Origin: Thalassotalea sp. Sam97
GTDB taxonomy: Bacteria; Pseudomonadota; Gammaproteobacteria; Enterobacterales; Alteromonadaceae
DNA: 64,000 nucleotides
Assembly (NCBI RefSeq): GCF_041379765.1
Contig: NZ_CP166919.1
Coordinates: 2,790,001-2,854,000 of the forward strand
Direction: 5' to 3'
The notes beneath the pieces are model-generated. The model was not told where the DNA came from. It searched no databases and was given only the letters and a program-made list of their open reading frames with translations. Positions 56,346-64,000 of this stretch are shown piece after piece (position 1 is the first letter of the stretch; each line of letters begins with the position of its first letter). The position numbers and the translations under genes are program-made.

Positions 56346-56765
56346 TCAAGTTTTGGTTTCAAACCGTTTTCCATGTTTGCCGGCGAAAGCCGTTATGATA
56401 GGTATGCCAATTAATGCAGCCACCGAGAACCATGTCGGGTGGCTGATAACCATAAGGCTGGTAAGTGCGCCAGCGTAAATAAGCACACCAACAAAAGCGG
56501 CCATTAACATACTGGCTCTTTTGGCAATCACGCACGCTGCAAGACCACCGACATAGCAGCCGATATACCACGCTAAAATGACGAAAAGCAAAGCCGCAAA
56601 CGGGGCTGATTGAATGTACGTATTCATCTGCTCGATATTATCTAACAGCAAATTTTCTGGTGGCGGATACAGTATATGCCCTAAACCTTCAATAACCGCG
56701 ACCAAACCGATAGCCACAGCCCAACCAACAATGACCGCCAATGGATAGCGCAGTGTTCTTTTCAT
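56346..56765 (-). CDS. Four-helix inner-membrane protein
   Basis: A 139-residue predicted integral membrane protein with hydrophobic segments at about 7-28, 53-73, 75-95 and 100-130. A loop after helix 1 reads PPPENLLLDNIEQMN. I do not recognise a family with certainty. It lies between yggN and the nnrS gene and shares no operon partner. Confidence 0.65.
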   Translation of the reverse strand: MKRTLRYPLAVIVGWAVAIGLVAVIEGLGHILYPPPENLLLDNIEQMNTYIQSAPFAALLFVILAWYIGCYVGGLAACVIAKRASMLMAAFVGVLIYAGALTSLMVISHPTWFSVAALIGIPIITAFAGKHGKRFETKT

Positions 56766-56984
56766 AGTATCTCTCTTTTTAGTATTCCTAGACTCGAATC
56801 AAATCTGTGTGTCATCCAAGACTAAAATACCCTAATAACGATATCGAAAATGCTCCTTGTTAGCATGTGTTCGATAACCTCACATCCGTTCTATTAAGCA
56901 TGGCAATAAACATAAATAATACAATTTTCATGGCGTTATTGATTTATACTTAGCATAACTTGCATAGTACACGAGGGAACTGCG

Positions 56985-58181
56985 ATGATGAAAATTAGTG
57001 ATCTTGCCGAGGAAAACAACATCACACCGTTTTTTCGTCTCGGCTTTCGCCCGTTATTTACGCTAGGTGCTTTATTCAGTTGCATAACTCTGGTTTTATG
57101 GGCTGGCTTTTTAGGCGGTACATTTGACTTGTCGCTATACGGTGGTGGCTACTTTTATCATACCCACGAGATGATTTTTGGCTTCATCAACGCCATCATT
57201 GTTGGCTTTTTGTTAACCGCAGTGCAAAACTGGACTGGCATTCGCAGTTTGCACAGTAAGCCGCTCGCGCTATTGGTGAGCATTTGGCTTACCGCTCGCA
57301 TCTTCATGATCGTGCCTGTGGTTGCAAACTGGCTTATCATGCTAATTGACGTCAGCTTCATGCTATTTTCGGCAATAATTCTTGCTCGTCCGTTAATCGC
57401 GGTAAAGCAAGTTCGTAATTTATTTTTCGTGCCGCTATTGGTGATGTTTGCTGTATTAAACGCCTTATTTCATGGTCAAATGCTTGGTTTTTGGCAGTTA
57501 AACCTGCGAGATCTCGCCTACGCCAGTAGCACCCTGGTATTACTGTTAATGTCAATTATGGCTGGAAGAGTCACACCGATGTTTACCGCCAATGGTACGC
57601 AAACGGCAAAAGTAGCGCCATTAGCGATTCTCGAGTGGGCTTGTACCGTGACTCTGCTACTGATATTTTTACAGTTTTTGTTGCAACAACCACTGCCGAC
57701 AAGTACCACAGCATCACTGTTTTTTATTGCCGGTGTTTGCCAACTGATACGTTGGTTACGCTGGAGACCTTGGATAACATTGCACGTACCACTGCTTTGG
57801 TCACTGCATACAAGTATGCTATTTTTCTGGGTTGGTCTGATTGCTATGTCTGTGTCAATAATAGGCAATAGTATGGCGATCAGCCATATATGGCACTTAC
57901 TCACCGTGGGCGCTATGGGTGGGCTCATTTTAGCAATGATTTCTCGAGTCAGTTTAGGACATACCGGTCATCCACTCACCCCAGCTCCGGTAATGTCTAT
58001 AGCGTTTATCGCCATTTTCATTAGTGCGTTACTGCGTGCGTTGGGGCCAACGCTGATGCCTGAAAAGCATTTGTTATTTGTATCAATGTCGAGTATCTTG
58101 TGGTTGCTTGCCTACTCCATATTTATCATCAAATATGCACCGTTATTATTACAACCTAGAAGAGATGGACGTCCAGGATAA
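56985..58181 (+). CDS. nnrS: NnrS family haem-copper membrane protein
   Basis: A 398-residue polytopic membrane protein with about 12 helices. The conserved opening FFRLGFRPLFTLGALFS and the YHTHEMIFGF segment with histidines are NnrS signatures, and GAMGGLILAMISRVSLGHTGHPL is the later conserved loop. NnrS proteins bind haem and copper and protect iron-sulfur clusters from nitric oxide in Vibrio cholerae. The downstream dehydrogenase gene starts 2 bases after its stop. No NorR/NsrR site was identified by eye. Confidence 0.88.
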   Translation: MMKISDLAEENNITPFFRLGFRPLFTLGALFSCITLVLWAGFLGGTFDLSLYGGGYFYHTHEMIFGFINAIIVGFLLTAVQNWTGIRSLHSKPLALLVSIWLTARIFMIVPVVANWLIMLIDVSFMLFSAIILARPLIAVKQVRNLFFVPLLVMFAVLNALFHGQMLGFWQLNLRDLAYASSTLVLLLMSIMAGRVTPMFTANGTQTAKVAPLAILEWACTVTLLLIFLQFLLQQPLPTSTTASLFFIAGVCQLIRWLRWRPWITLHVPLLWSLHTSMLFFWVGLIAMSVSIIGNSMAISHIWHLLTVGAMGGLILAMISRVSLGHTGHPLTPAPVMSIAFIAIFISALLRALGPTLMPEKHLLFVSMSSILWLLAYSIFIIKYAPLLLQPRRDGRPG

Positions 58182-58183
58182 AC

Positions 58184-59137
58184 ATGAAAGCCGTATTTCT
58201 CGATCGCAGTACCATAAGCGATAAAATTAACTTCAATAACCTAGAACAGTGTTTTCATACCGTTAGCTATTTTGATCACAGCAGTAGCGAGAAAGTGGTG
58301 TCACGTTGTCGCTTTGCCGACGTCATTATCACCAATAAAGTGATCATCAGCGCTGACATGATGAGCCAATTACCTAAGTTGCGATTAATTTGTATTGCTG
58401 CCACTGGCACCAATAATGTCGATTTGGTTGCCGCCAAACGACACGGTATCGCGGTATGCAATGTCAGCGGTTATTCCACATCATCGGTGAGTCAATACGT
58501 GTTTGCCATGTTGCTTGAACATATGCAAAAGAGCTCAGAATACATCGCCAGCGTACGAACTGATAAATGGCAAAACAGTCCTGTATTTTGTCATTTTGAA
58601 TCACCGATTGAAGAGCTAGCAGGGCAAACCATAGCATTAATAGGCTATGGCGAAATCGCCCGTGCAGTAGAACGGATTGCCCGCGCATTTTCGATGCAAG
58701 TCATTATTGCTGAACGCCAACATGAATCACGCATTCGCCCTGGCCGTGTTGCCTTTGAGCAAGCATTAGCGCAAGCCGATGTGGTCAGTTTGCATGCGCC
58801 ACTGAGTGCCGCAACGGAAAACCTCATAAACGCTGAGACACTGGCGTTAATGAAGCGCAGTGCCATTTTAATCAACACAGCTCGCGGTGGCTTAGTAAAC
58901 AGTGAACACTTACTATCAGCATTAAAGCTTAAAAGAATAAAGGCTGCAATTTTAGACGTGTTGGAGAATGAACCCCCCAATGCTGATCACCCGCTTATCG
59001 CCCATAAATTAGACAACTTATATATCACTGGGCACATAGCCTGGGGCTCGCAACAGGCACAACAGCGACTTATCGATGGTATTGCTGACAATATTATTGC
59101 CTTTCAACAAGGTCTGGTGCGTAATCGCGTCGACTAA
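58184..59137 (+). CDS. D-2-hydroxyacid dehydrogenase (hydroxypyruvate reductase-like)
   Basis: A 317-residue NAD(P)-dependent dehydrogenase. The nucleotide fold has GYGEIARAVERIA (Gly-x-Gly-x-x-Ala, near 150). The catalytic Arg is in LINTARGGLVN, the Glu in LDVLENEPPNADHPL and the His in ITGHIAWGS. Substrates in the family include hydroxypyruvate, glyoxylate and D-lactate; the exact one is not determined. The 2-base gap after nnrS means a shared transcript. Confidence 0.9.
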   Translation: MKAVFLDRSTISDKINFNNLEQCFHTVSYFDHSSSEKVVSRCRFADVIITNKVIISADMMSQLPKLRLICIAATGTNNVDLVAAKRHGIAVCNVSGYSTSSVSQYVFAMLLEHMQKSSEYIASVRTDKWQNSPVFCHFESPIEELAGQTIALIGYGEIARAVERIARAFSMQVIIAERQHESRIRPGRVAFEQALAQADVVSLHAPLSAATENLINAETLALMKRSAILINTARGGLVNSEHLLSALKLKRIKAAILDVLENEPPNADHPLIAHKLDNLYITGHIAWGSQQAQQRLIDGIADNIIAFQQGLVRNRVD

Positions 59138-59198
59138 TTACAGTCCGTAAACCATCATCAATAATAATAACGTAGCATGAAATGCTTAATGAATACGA

Positions 59199-59402
59199 TC
59201 AGGCGGTTAATGGATCATTGATGATCCTTTCACCAATTTTACTGATAAAACTTAGTTCACCTGGGTATACCGCCAAGATAGATTTATTACGTCGGTACGT
59301 TTTAGATAACAATACCTTACCGTACTCATTCAGGGTTACATCCACATAGTCATGTAATAATTCTAATGATGTTTTATGATAATAAATAACTGTAACTCGC
59401 AT
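59199..59402 (-). CDS. Small conserved protein, paralogue 1
   Basis: A 67-residue protein MRVTVIYYHKTSLELLHDYVDVTLNEYGKVLLSKTYRRNKSILAVYPGE... It aligns with the next gene across VTxIY...ELxHxY...G+VxL...KSIxAVxxGE, so they are paralogues. I recall a family of about 67 residues (TIGR02922 or DUF2375 type) with two members in Colwellia, but I cannot confirm it. Mixed beta strands, no transmembrane segment. Function unknown. Confidence 0.75.
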   Translation of the reverse strand: MRVTVIYYHKTSLELLHDYVDVTLNEYGKVLLSKTYRRNKSILAVYPGELSFISKIGERIINDPLTA

Positions 59403-59466
59403 AACTTAACCACTACCTACTGCGGATTTCATAAAAGTTCTGTTTATTAACTTTTGTCAATGCTTA

Positions 59467-59676
59467 CTAAATAATATCTTGATTGCAATTCTGTATATCG
59501 AGTGGTTTATGAATGCCCTGACAAACAGCGACAATAGATTTGCCAAGTTTAAATTCATCGTTGAGCATCACTCGGCCATTATCCACCACAGGGAACGCGC
59601 CATAAGTGTGCTCCAATTCCATTGTCTCACCGTCAATATAAATAATGGTGACATCTTGTAGATTGCTTGCAGACAT
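59467..59676 (-). CDS. Small conserved protein, paralogue 2
   Basis: A 69-residue protein MSASNLQDVTIIYIDGETMELEHTYGAFPVVDNGRVMLNDEFKLGKSIVAVCQG... It is the upstream paralogue of 59199-59402, separated by 64 bases. The two share the length and the KSI-AV core but differ in surface charge (this one acidic, the other basic), which hints at partition of function or hetero-dimer formation. Function unknown. Confidence 0.75.
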   Translation of the reverse strand: MSASNLQDVTIIYIDGETMELEHTYGAFPVVDNGRVMLNDEFKLGKSIVAVCQGIHKPLDIQNCNQDII

Positions 59677-59717
59677 TAATTACTTCACTCATATGTTGTT
59701 ATTGCTTTTGAGTTGCC

Positions 59718-59785
59718 CTGCATTTGTACCAAATGCAGTGACATACTGATCGTAGCGATGTGGCGATAACACCACCAGTTATCGC
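59718..59785. other. Two short perfect hairpins upstream of paralogue 2
   Basis: CTGCATTT/AAATGCAG (59718-59738, 5-base loop) and GCGATAAC/GTTATCGC (59763-59785, 7-base loop) lie 42-109 bases before the ATG. The rest of the gap to 59965 shows nothing. Confidence 0.5.
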
Positions 59786-59965
59786 TGATAAATCAACCAA
59801 CAAATAATAACTTACAGGATATTATCGGCAGCAACAAGTGGTATCACTTTAAAATCTATAATAATCATACCATTAGCATTCGATGCCTTTTGTTAGCGAC
59901 ATTTCCCTGCAGATTTTCGATTTCAAGGATGGTGTGTAACATACAATCCTAATAGAGGGAATGGG

Positions 59966-61306
59966 CTAGTAATAGCGGTCTTTAAATTTACCGTAATGGA
60001 AATAGGCCCATTGACCAACACGTCTAAATTGCGGCAACGGAAACGTTGGCAATGGCTTGTTATACAAAGGAATATCTGGAACATCAACACCAGCGACTTT
60101 TTCCGCGAGTCGCTTACCCGCTTGCACAGAAAACGACACACCGTTACCGCAATACCCCATACCATAAAATACGCCTTTATTGATGGTGTCTTCGCCAATA
60201 TGAGGGATATCATCGAGAGCCATACAAATCCAGCCAGCCCACTGATATTGATAGCGGATATCTTGTAATGCTGGAAAGCTGCGTTTTAATTCGCCAAGTA
60301 ATCGATCGGCAAAATAACTATTTTGTGCACCTTTACCGGTAATCGCGCCACGGCCACCAAACAAGATTCGGTTATCGGGCAGTTTACGGTAGTAATACTT
60401 CAATGCACGCGTATCCATAATCACATTTGAGGTGATAAAATTACATTGACGTAACTGTTGTTCGGTTAACGGTTCGGTAACGATGATTTGCGACAATACC
60501 GGCAGCGATTTATTGGCGACTGCTGGGTGAAACCCTTGCGGTAAGTAGCCATTACCGGCGATCACAACCTTACGACAAGAGATATGAGCTTGCGGCGTAC
60601 GAACTCGATAGCCATTGGCCACTTTTTCAATCGCCAATGCTGGTGTATTGGTATAAATATTTACCCCTAGCTGATTAAGAATATCTTGATAACCAAATGC
60701 CAGTTTTAGTGGGTTAATACCAACACCGTCATGAAAACGAATCGCCCCATGGGCATTTTCATCTGCCATGTACTGTTGATGTACGTCTTTTCTCGACAGA
60801 ATATCTACGTCATAGCCAAACATTTGACTGAGTAAATTGGCTTGCTGGACAAGCTCTTTCATCATCGACGGCTTATGCGCCACACGAATGTAGCCAGGCT
60901 CTTGCATATCGCAATCAATACCTTCAGCAATCAATGCTTTTACACTATCAACGCCAGAACAAGCTTCATGATACACTTGGCGCATCACGTCCTCACCCCA
61001 ATCTTGTTGCATCGCAGTCCACGCTTTACGGCCAGTAGATTTTAAAATAAACCCCGCATTGCGACCACTACACCCCCAAGCCGTTTGATTTGCTTCTATT
61101 ACCACAGGACTCACGCCATGTTCTCTAGCTAAATGCAAAGCACATGACATGCCTGTGTAGCCAGCACCAATAATCAGCACGTCGGTATTAATATCTGTGC
61201 CTAATACGCCCGCGTTGCTCGGTGCTTCGCCGCTGATATCCGCCCAATAGCTGTTTGGATAGGGTTGATTAAATAGGATTTGTTTTTGTTTTAAAGGATC
61301 GTACAT
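59966..61306 (-). CDS. FAD-dependent amine oxidase, gamma-glutamylputrescine oxidase-like
   Basis: A 446-residue DAO-fold flavoenzyme. The N-terminal WADISGEAPSN leads to the dinucleotide site LIIGAGYTGMSCALHLAREHG; later WGCSGRNAGF and YGMGYCGNGVSFSVQAGKRLAEKVAG are conserved in the PuuB/glycine-oxidase group. The frame is open to 61426 but ATG 61304-61306 (MYDPLKQKQ) is chosen because the extra 40 residues lack homology and overlap the divergent gene's upstream region. No other puu genes are near, so the substrate is inferred only from family. Confidence 0.85.
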   Translation of the reverse strand: MYDPLKQKQILFNQPYPNSYWADISGEAPSNAGVLGTDINTDVLIIGAGYTGMSCALHLAREHGVSPVVIEANQTAWGCSGRNAGFILKSTGRKAWTAMQQDWGEDVMRQVYHEACSGVDSVKALIAEGIDCDMQEPGYIRVAHKPSMMKELVQQANLLSQMFGYDVDILSRKDVHQQYMADENAHGAIRFHDGVGINPLKLAFGYQDILNQLGVNIYTNTPALAIEKVANGYRVRTPQAHISCRKVVIAGNGYLPQGFHPAVANKSLPVLSQIIVTEPLTEQQLRQCNFITSNVIMDTRALKYYYRKLPDNRILFGGRGAITGKGAQNSYFADRLLGELKRSFPALQDIRYQYQWAGWICMALDDIPHIGEDTINKGVFYGMGYCGNGVSFSVQAGKRLAEKVAGVDVPDIPLYNKPLPTFPLPQFRRVGQWAYFHYGKFKDRYY

Positions 61307-61419
61307 AGCTTTAGCTGCGCCAATTGGCGATATCGACAGGGATGCGTTCTCGTTTTTTAGTGAAAAATGGGTATAATCCGGTCCTTTCAACAAGAACGAA
61401 ACATCTAATAAAAAAATAT

Positions 61420-61992
61420 ATGACAAATACTATTACATATCGCGCAATGGATGCTAGCGACTTTGCACAAATTATTGCCTTAGGTAACGACGTACATGGT
61501 GACGGTTATCTTGACAATGACAATATTCAGGAATGGTTTGCTAAAGGTATAAGCCAAGGCATTAATGCCAACTTTGTCGCTTATGACAATGATAAACTGG
61601 TCGGTTTCCGTCTAAGCTTTGCACCAGGGTCCTTCACTATTGATCAGTGGTATAGCCCTGAGCTGTGGCAATGCGATATTAGCAAGGTGGCGTATTTTAA
61701 GTGCAATACCGTCGATGATGCGTATCGTGGTAAAGGTATTGGTTCGACCCTGTTAAAACTATCTACCAATGCATTACAACAACAAGGTGCGAGTGCAGGC
61801 GTCAGTCATTTATGGCGACAAAGTCCGGGCAACAGTGCCGTTATGTACTTCACAAAATGCGGTGGTGTACTGATTAAAGATCATCCCGATAAGTGGAATG
61901 CCGACAGTAAAGCCGGCTATGAATGCACCTTCTGCGGTTTTGACTGCCACTGTGTTGCCGCAGAAATGATCATTTATTTTAATCAGAACTAA
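61420..61992 (+). CDS. GNAT family N-acetyltransferase
   Basis: A 190-residue acetyltransferase. MTNTITYRAMDASDFAQIIALGNDVHG opens the fold. The acetyl-CoA site is VDDAYRGKGIGSTLLKLSTNAL (R/Q-x-x-G-x-G/A). It ends in a Cys/His-rich stretch CTFCGFDCHCVAAEM, which may bind metal. The start is ATG 61420; the frame open from 61324 lacks a ribosome site. Divergent from the amine oxidase, so amine metabolism may be the shared theme. Confidence 0.85.
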   Translation: MTNTITYRAMDASDFAQIIALGNDVHGDGYLDNDNIQEWFAKGISQGINANFVAYDNDKLVGFRLSFAPGSFTIDQWYSPELWQCDISKVAYFKCNTVDDAYRGKGIGSTLLKLSTNALQQQGASAGVSHLWRQSPGNSAVMYFTKCGGVLIKDHPDKWNADSKAGYECTFCGFDCHCVAAEMIIYFNQN

Positions 61993-62017
61993 AGGCCTCA
62001 ACAACTAACCAAGATGC

Positions 62018-62710
62018 TTAATCAAATAATGCTTGTTGCTGGCTGGTATTCTTGATTAAGCGCCAATCTATCGGTTGCTGCTTACTATCGAGTAAATATT
62101 GATTAGCAGTGGAAAAATGGCGGCAACCAAAAAAACCACGATAGGCCGATAGTGGCGACGGATGTGCACCGCTAAGCACAAAGTGCTTATTGGCATCAAT
62201 ATGCTTACCTTTTTGTTGTGCATGTTTACCCCATAAAATAAATACAATATTATCTCGATACTGGTTCAACGCCTCAATTATTGCATCGGTAAAGGTTTCC
62301 CAACCAAGCTTAGCATGCGAATGAGCCTGCCCTTGGCAAACCGTTAATACCGTATTGAGTAGCAACACACCCTGCTCTGCCCAAGCCGTTAAGTTACCGT
62401 GCTCTGGCACAACAAAGCCATCGATATCATCCACCAGCTCTTTGTAGATATTTTTTAATGATGGTGGCACTTTAACATCCGGCAGCACCGAAAATGCCAA
62501 ACCATGTGCTTGCCCTGGTCCGTGATAGGGATCTTGTCCAAGAATCACCACTTTCACTTGCTCAAATGGCGTCAATGAAAAGGCATTGAATACATCTGCT
62601 TCTGCCGGGTAAATAACAGCGCCAGTCTGACGCTGTTGTTGCAGTTGTTGTTGCATATCTTGGTAATATCCAAGCTTTTGCTGCTGGCTAATAATATCTG
62701 ACCAGTTCAT
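62018..62710 (-). CDS. ung: Uracil-DNA glycosylase
   Basis: A 230-residue family 1 enzyme removing uracil from DNA. The water-activating Asp is D60 in [18 protein letters not shown], and the intercalation loop [17 protein letters not shown] carries the catalytic His. [10 protein letters not shown] is the uracil-binding strand. Family length is about 225. It converges on the GNAT gene with 25 bases between stops. Confidence 0.97.
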   Translation of the reverse strand: MNWSDIISQQQKLGYYQDMQQQLQQQRQTGAVIYPAEADVFNAFSLTPFEQVKVVILGQDPYHGPGQAHGLAFSVLPDVKVPPSLKNIYKELVDDIDGFVVPEHGNLTAWAEQGVLLLNTVLTVCQGQAHSHAKLGWETFTDAIIEALNQYRDNIVFILWGKHAQQKGKHIDANKHFVLSGAHPSPLSAYRGFFGCRHFSTANQYLLDSKQQPIDWRLIKNTSQQQALFD

Positions 62711-62799
62711 TGCTCACCTGTGTTGTTAGGATATATTGAGCATGTCACGGTCAAGCTACTATCTAGACCTGCGCATTAACTGTCTAAGCATATAACCGT

Positions 62800-64000
62800 T
62801 TAGCCCAATAAGAATGTGCGTAGCTTAGCAAAGTCAGCATCCATAGGCACGGACAATATTTCCTCAGTTGAGCAATCAGCCAAGGCTTTCGGCAAACCAA
62901 TTGGCGTACCTAAAATACTCTCAACGGTATCTTTAAATTTTGCCGGATGTGCGGTGCCTAAAAACACGCCATATTCGCCATCAGTTAACTGGTATCTTAA
63001 CGCCTTGTAAGCTACTGCGGCGTGTGGTTCACTAATGTAACCGGCATTGTTCAGTTGCTTCATGGCAATCTGCGTTTGCTCCTCATCAATCGATACCGCT
63101 TGCAAGCATCCCTCAGGTAGCGCAGCAGATGTCAATAAGTGCTCAACACGTGGCCAATTATTTGGATTAGATACATCCATGGCATTAGACATGGTGGAGA
63201 CTGTGTTATGTGGCTGCCATAACTGATTGGCTAAATAGCGGGGTACCGTATCATTGGCATTAGTGGCGGCAATAAAACGTTTTATAGGTAAGCCCATACC
63301 TCTGGCCATCATTGCCGCAGTTAAATTACCAAAATTACCACTAGGCACCGCGATGACCATGTCGTCAATTTGTCCCCGTTGACGTTTGATTTGCGCTGCC
63401 GCCTCGAAGTAATAGCAAATTTGCGCCAATAAACGGGAAATATTAATCGAATTAGCCGAATTCAAACCGATTTCATGGCGTAACAACTCGTCATCAAAAC
63501 TTTGTTTTACCAGCGTCTGGCAATCATCAAAACTACCGTCAATGGCAATGGTGCGAATATTACCACCTAAAGTCGTAAACATTTTTTCCTGCAATAAACT
63601 GATTTTTCCTTGTGGATATAAAATCACCACATCAATATTATCTAAGCCGTGAAAAGCATGTGCCACAGCAGCACCAGTATCACCCGACGTTGCGGTAAGG
63701 ATGGTTATCCGATCATTACTTTGCTTACTAAAGTGCTGTAAACATTGAGCCATAAAGCGAGCACCAAAATCCTTAAAGGCCAATGTGGGTCCATGAAATA
63801 ACTCTAATATAGCGACATCTTCGTCAATAGACTGTACTAAGGCTGGAAAATTAAAGGCTTCAGTGAGAATGTTTCGCAATGTGGCTTCTGACATTTCATT
63901 ACCAACAAACGGTAACAATAATCGTACGCTACGCTCGACTAAAGGCATTGCTAATAAACTATCAAGATCATCGAAATGAGGTAACGTTTGTGGAAAAAAC
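62800..64000 (-). CDS. thrC: Threonine synthase (5' end beyond window)
   Basis: A PLP enzyme converting O-phosphohomoserine to threonine. The frame continues to the window edge (reading FFPQTLPHFDDLDSLLAMPLVERS), so the first 25-30 residues are missing. The PLP lysine is in HGPTLAFKDFGARF, followed by TATSGDTGAAVAHAFHG, SGNFGNLTAAMMARG and the closing GTAHPAKFKDTVES, all as in E. coli ThrC. The expected upstream thrA/thrB neighbours would lie off the right side. Confidence 0.96.
   Translation of the reverse strand, partial: FFPQTLPHFDDLDSLLAMPLVERSVRLLLPFVGNEMSEATLRNILTEAFNFPALVQSIDEDVAILELFHGPTLAFKDFGARFMAQCLQHFSKQSNDRITILTATSGDTGAAVAHAFHGLDNIDVVILYPQGKISLLQEKMFTTLGGNIRTIAIDGSFDDCQTLVKQSFDDELLRHEIGLNSANSINISRLLAQICYYFEAAAQIKRQRGQIDDMVIAVPSGNFGNLTAAMMARGMGLPIKRFIAATNANDTVPRYLANQLWQPHNTVSTMSNAMDVSNPNNWPRVEHLLTSAALPEGCLQAVSIDEEQTQIAMKQLNNAGYISEPHAAVAYKALRYQLTDGEYGVFLGTAHPAKFKDTVESILGTPIGLPKALADCSTEEILSVPMDADFAKLRTFLLG

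Noticed and set aside
1..64000. CRISPR arrays, tRNA or rRNA genes
   Set aside because: No regularly spaced short repeats with unique spacers, and no cloverleaf or rRNA-like sequence noticed by eye; a tRNA search program was not available.

Overview
The window looks like chromosomal core DNA from a marine gammaproteobacterium of the order Alteromonadales, most likely Colwelliaceae (Thalassotalea/Colwellia type). Reasons: moderate AT bias, gammaproteobacterial gene orders (lptG-lptF facing pepA-holC-valS; guaA-guaB facing xseA; tolC facing nudF-yqiB-cpdA-yqiA-parE; rlmN-pilF-rodZ-ispG-hisS-yfgM-bamB-der), and a pair of small proteins of a type I associate with Colwellia and Shewanella. The genus is inference. 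No rRNA, tRNA or CRISPR array was found.

Layout. 1-6.2 kb is an acetate block: a cNMP-binding/CBS/DUF294 protein, a DnaQ-like exonuclease, acetyl-CoA synthetase and a DcaP-like porin. 6.4-9.2 kb holds a small secreted Lys/Glu/Ala-rich protein and then guaA, whose 3' end and terminator are repeated three more times downstream with an exact 240-bp period. 9.3-20.7 kb is core: guaB, xseA, a methyltransferase-like membrane protein, an RDD protein, lptG/lptF, pepA, holC and valS. 20.8-27.6 kb has a small outer-membrane barrel, a secreted esterase, rraB, plsC, parC, a VOC protein and a lipoprotein. A complete IS256-family element with an 8-bp target duplication (27688-29007) separates the lipoprotein gene from parE. 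29.1-35.1 kb is the parE-yqiA-cpdA-yqiB-nudF / tolC region. 35.2-45.7 kb is a run of minus-strand housekeeping genes from der to ndk. 45.8-50.3 kb has two carboxylate/amino-acid symporters, a GNAT gene broken by a 22-bp tandem duplication, a small conserved protein and a carboxylesterase. 50.3-64 kb has an OsmC-YcaO fusion, a DUF4097 protein, cinA, a yggN-like gene, nnrS with a 2-hydroxyacid dehydrogenase, two paralogous small proteins, a puuB-like oxidase facing a GNAT gene, ung, and the 3' part of thrC, which runs off the right edge.

How the parts work together: nucleotide metabolism (guaA/guaB/ndk), the outer-membrane pathway (lptF/G, bamB, tolC, rodZ, pilF), DNA topology and repair (parC/parE, ung, xseA, holC), translation (valS, hisS, rlmN, der) and carbon/amino-acid use (acs, porin, symporters, oxidase). 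The most unusual structure is the guaA 3'-end array. Its copies differ from the live gene almost only by synonymous changes, which suggests relics of attachment sites from elements that integrate at guaA rather than decaying local duplications.
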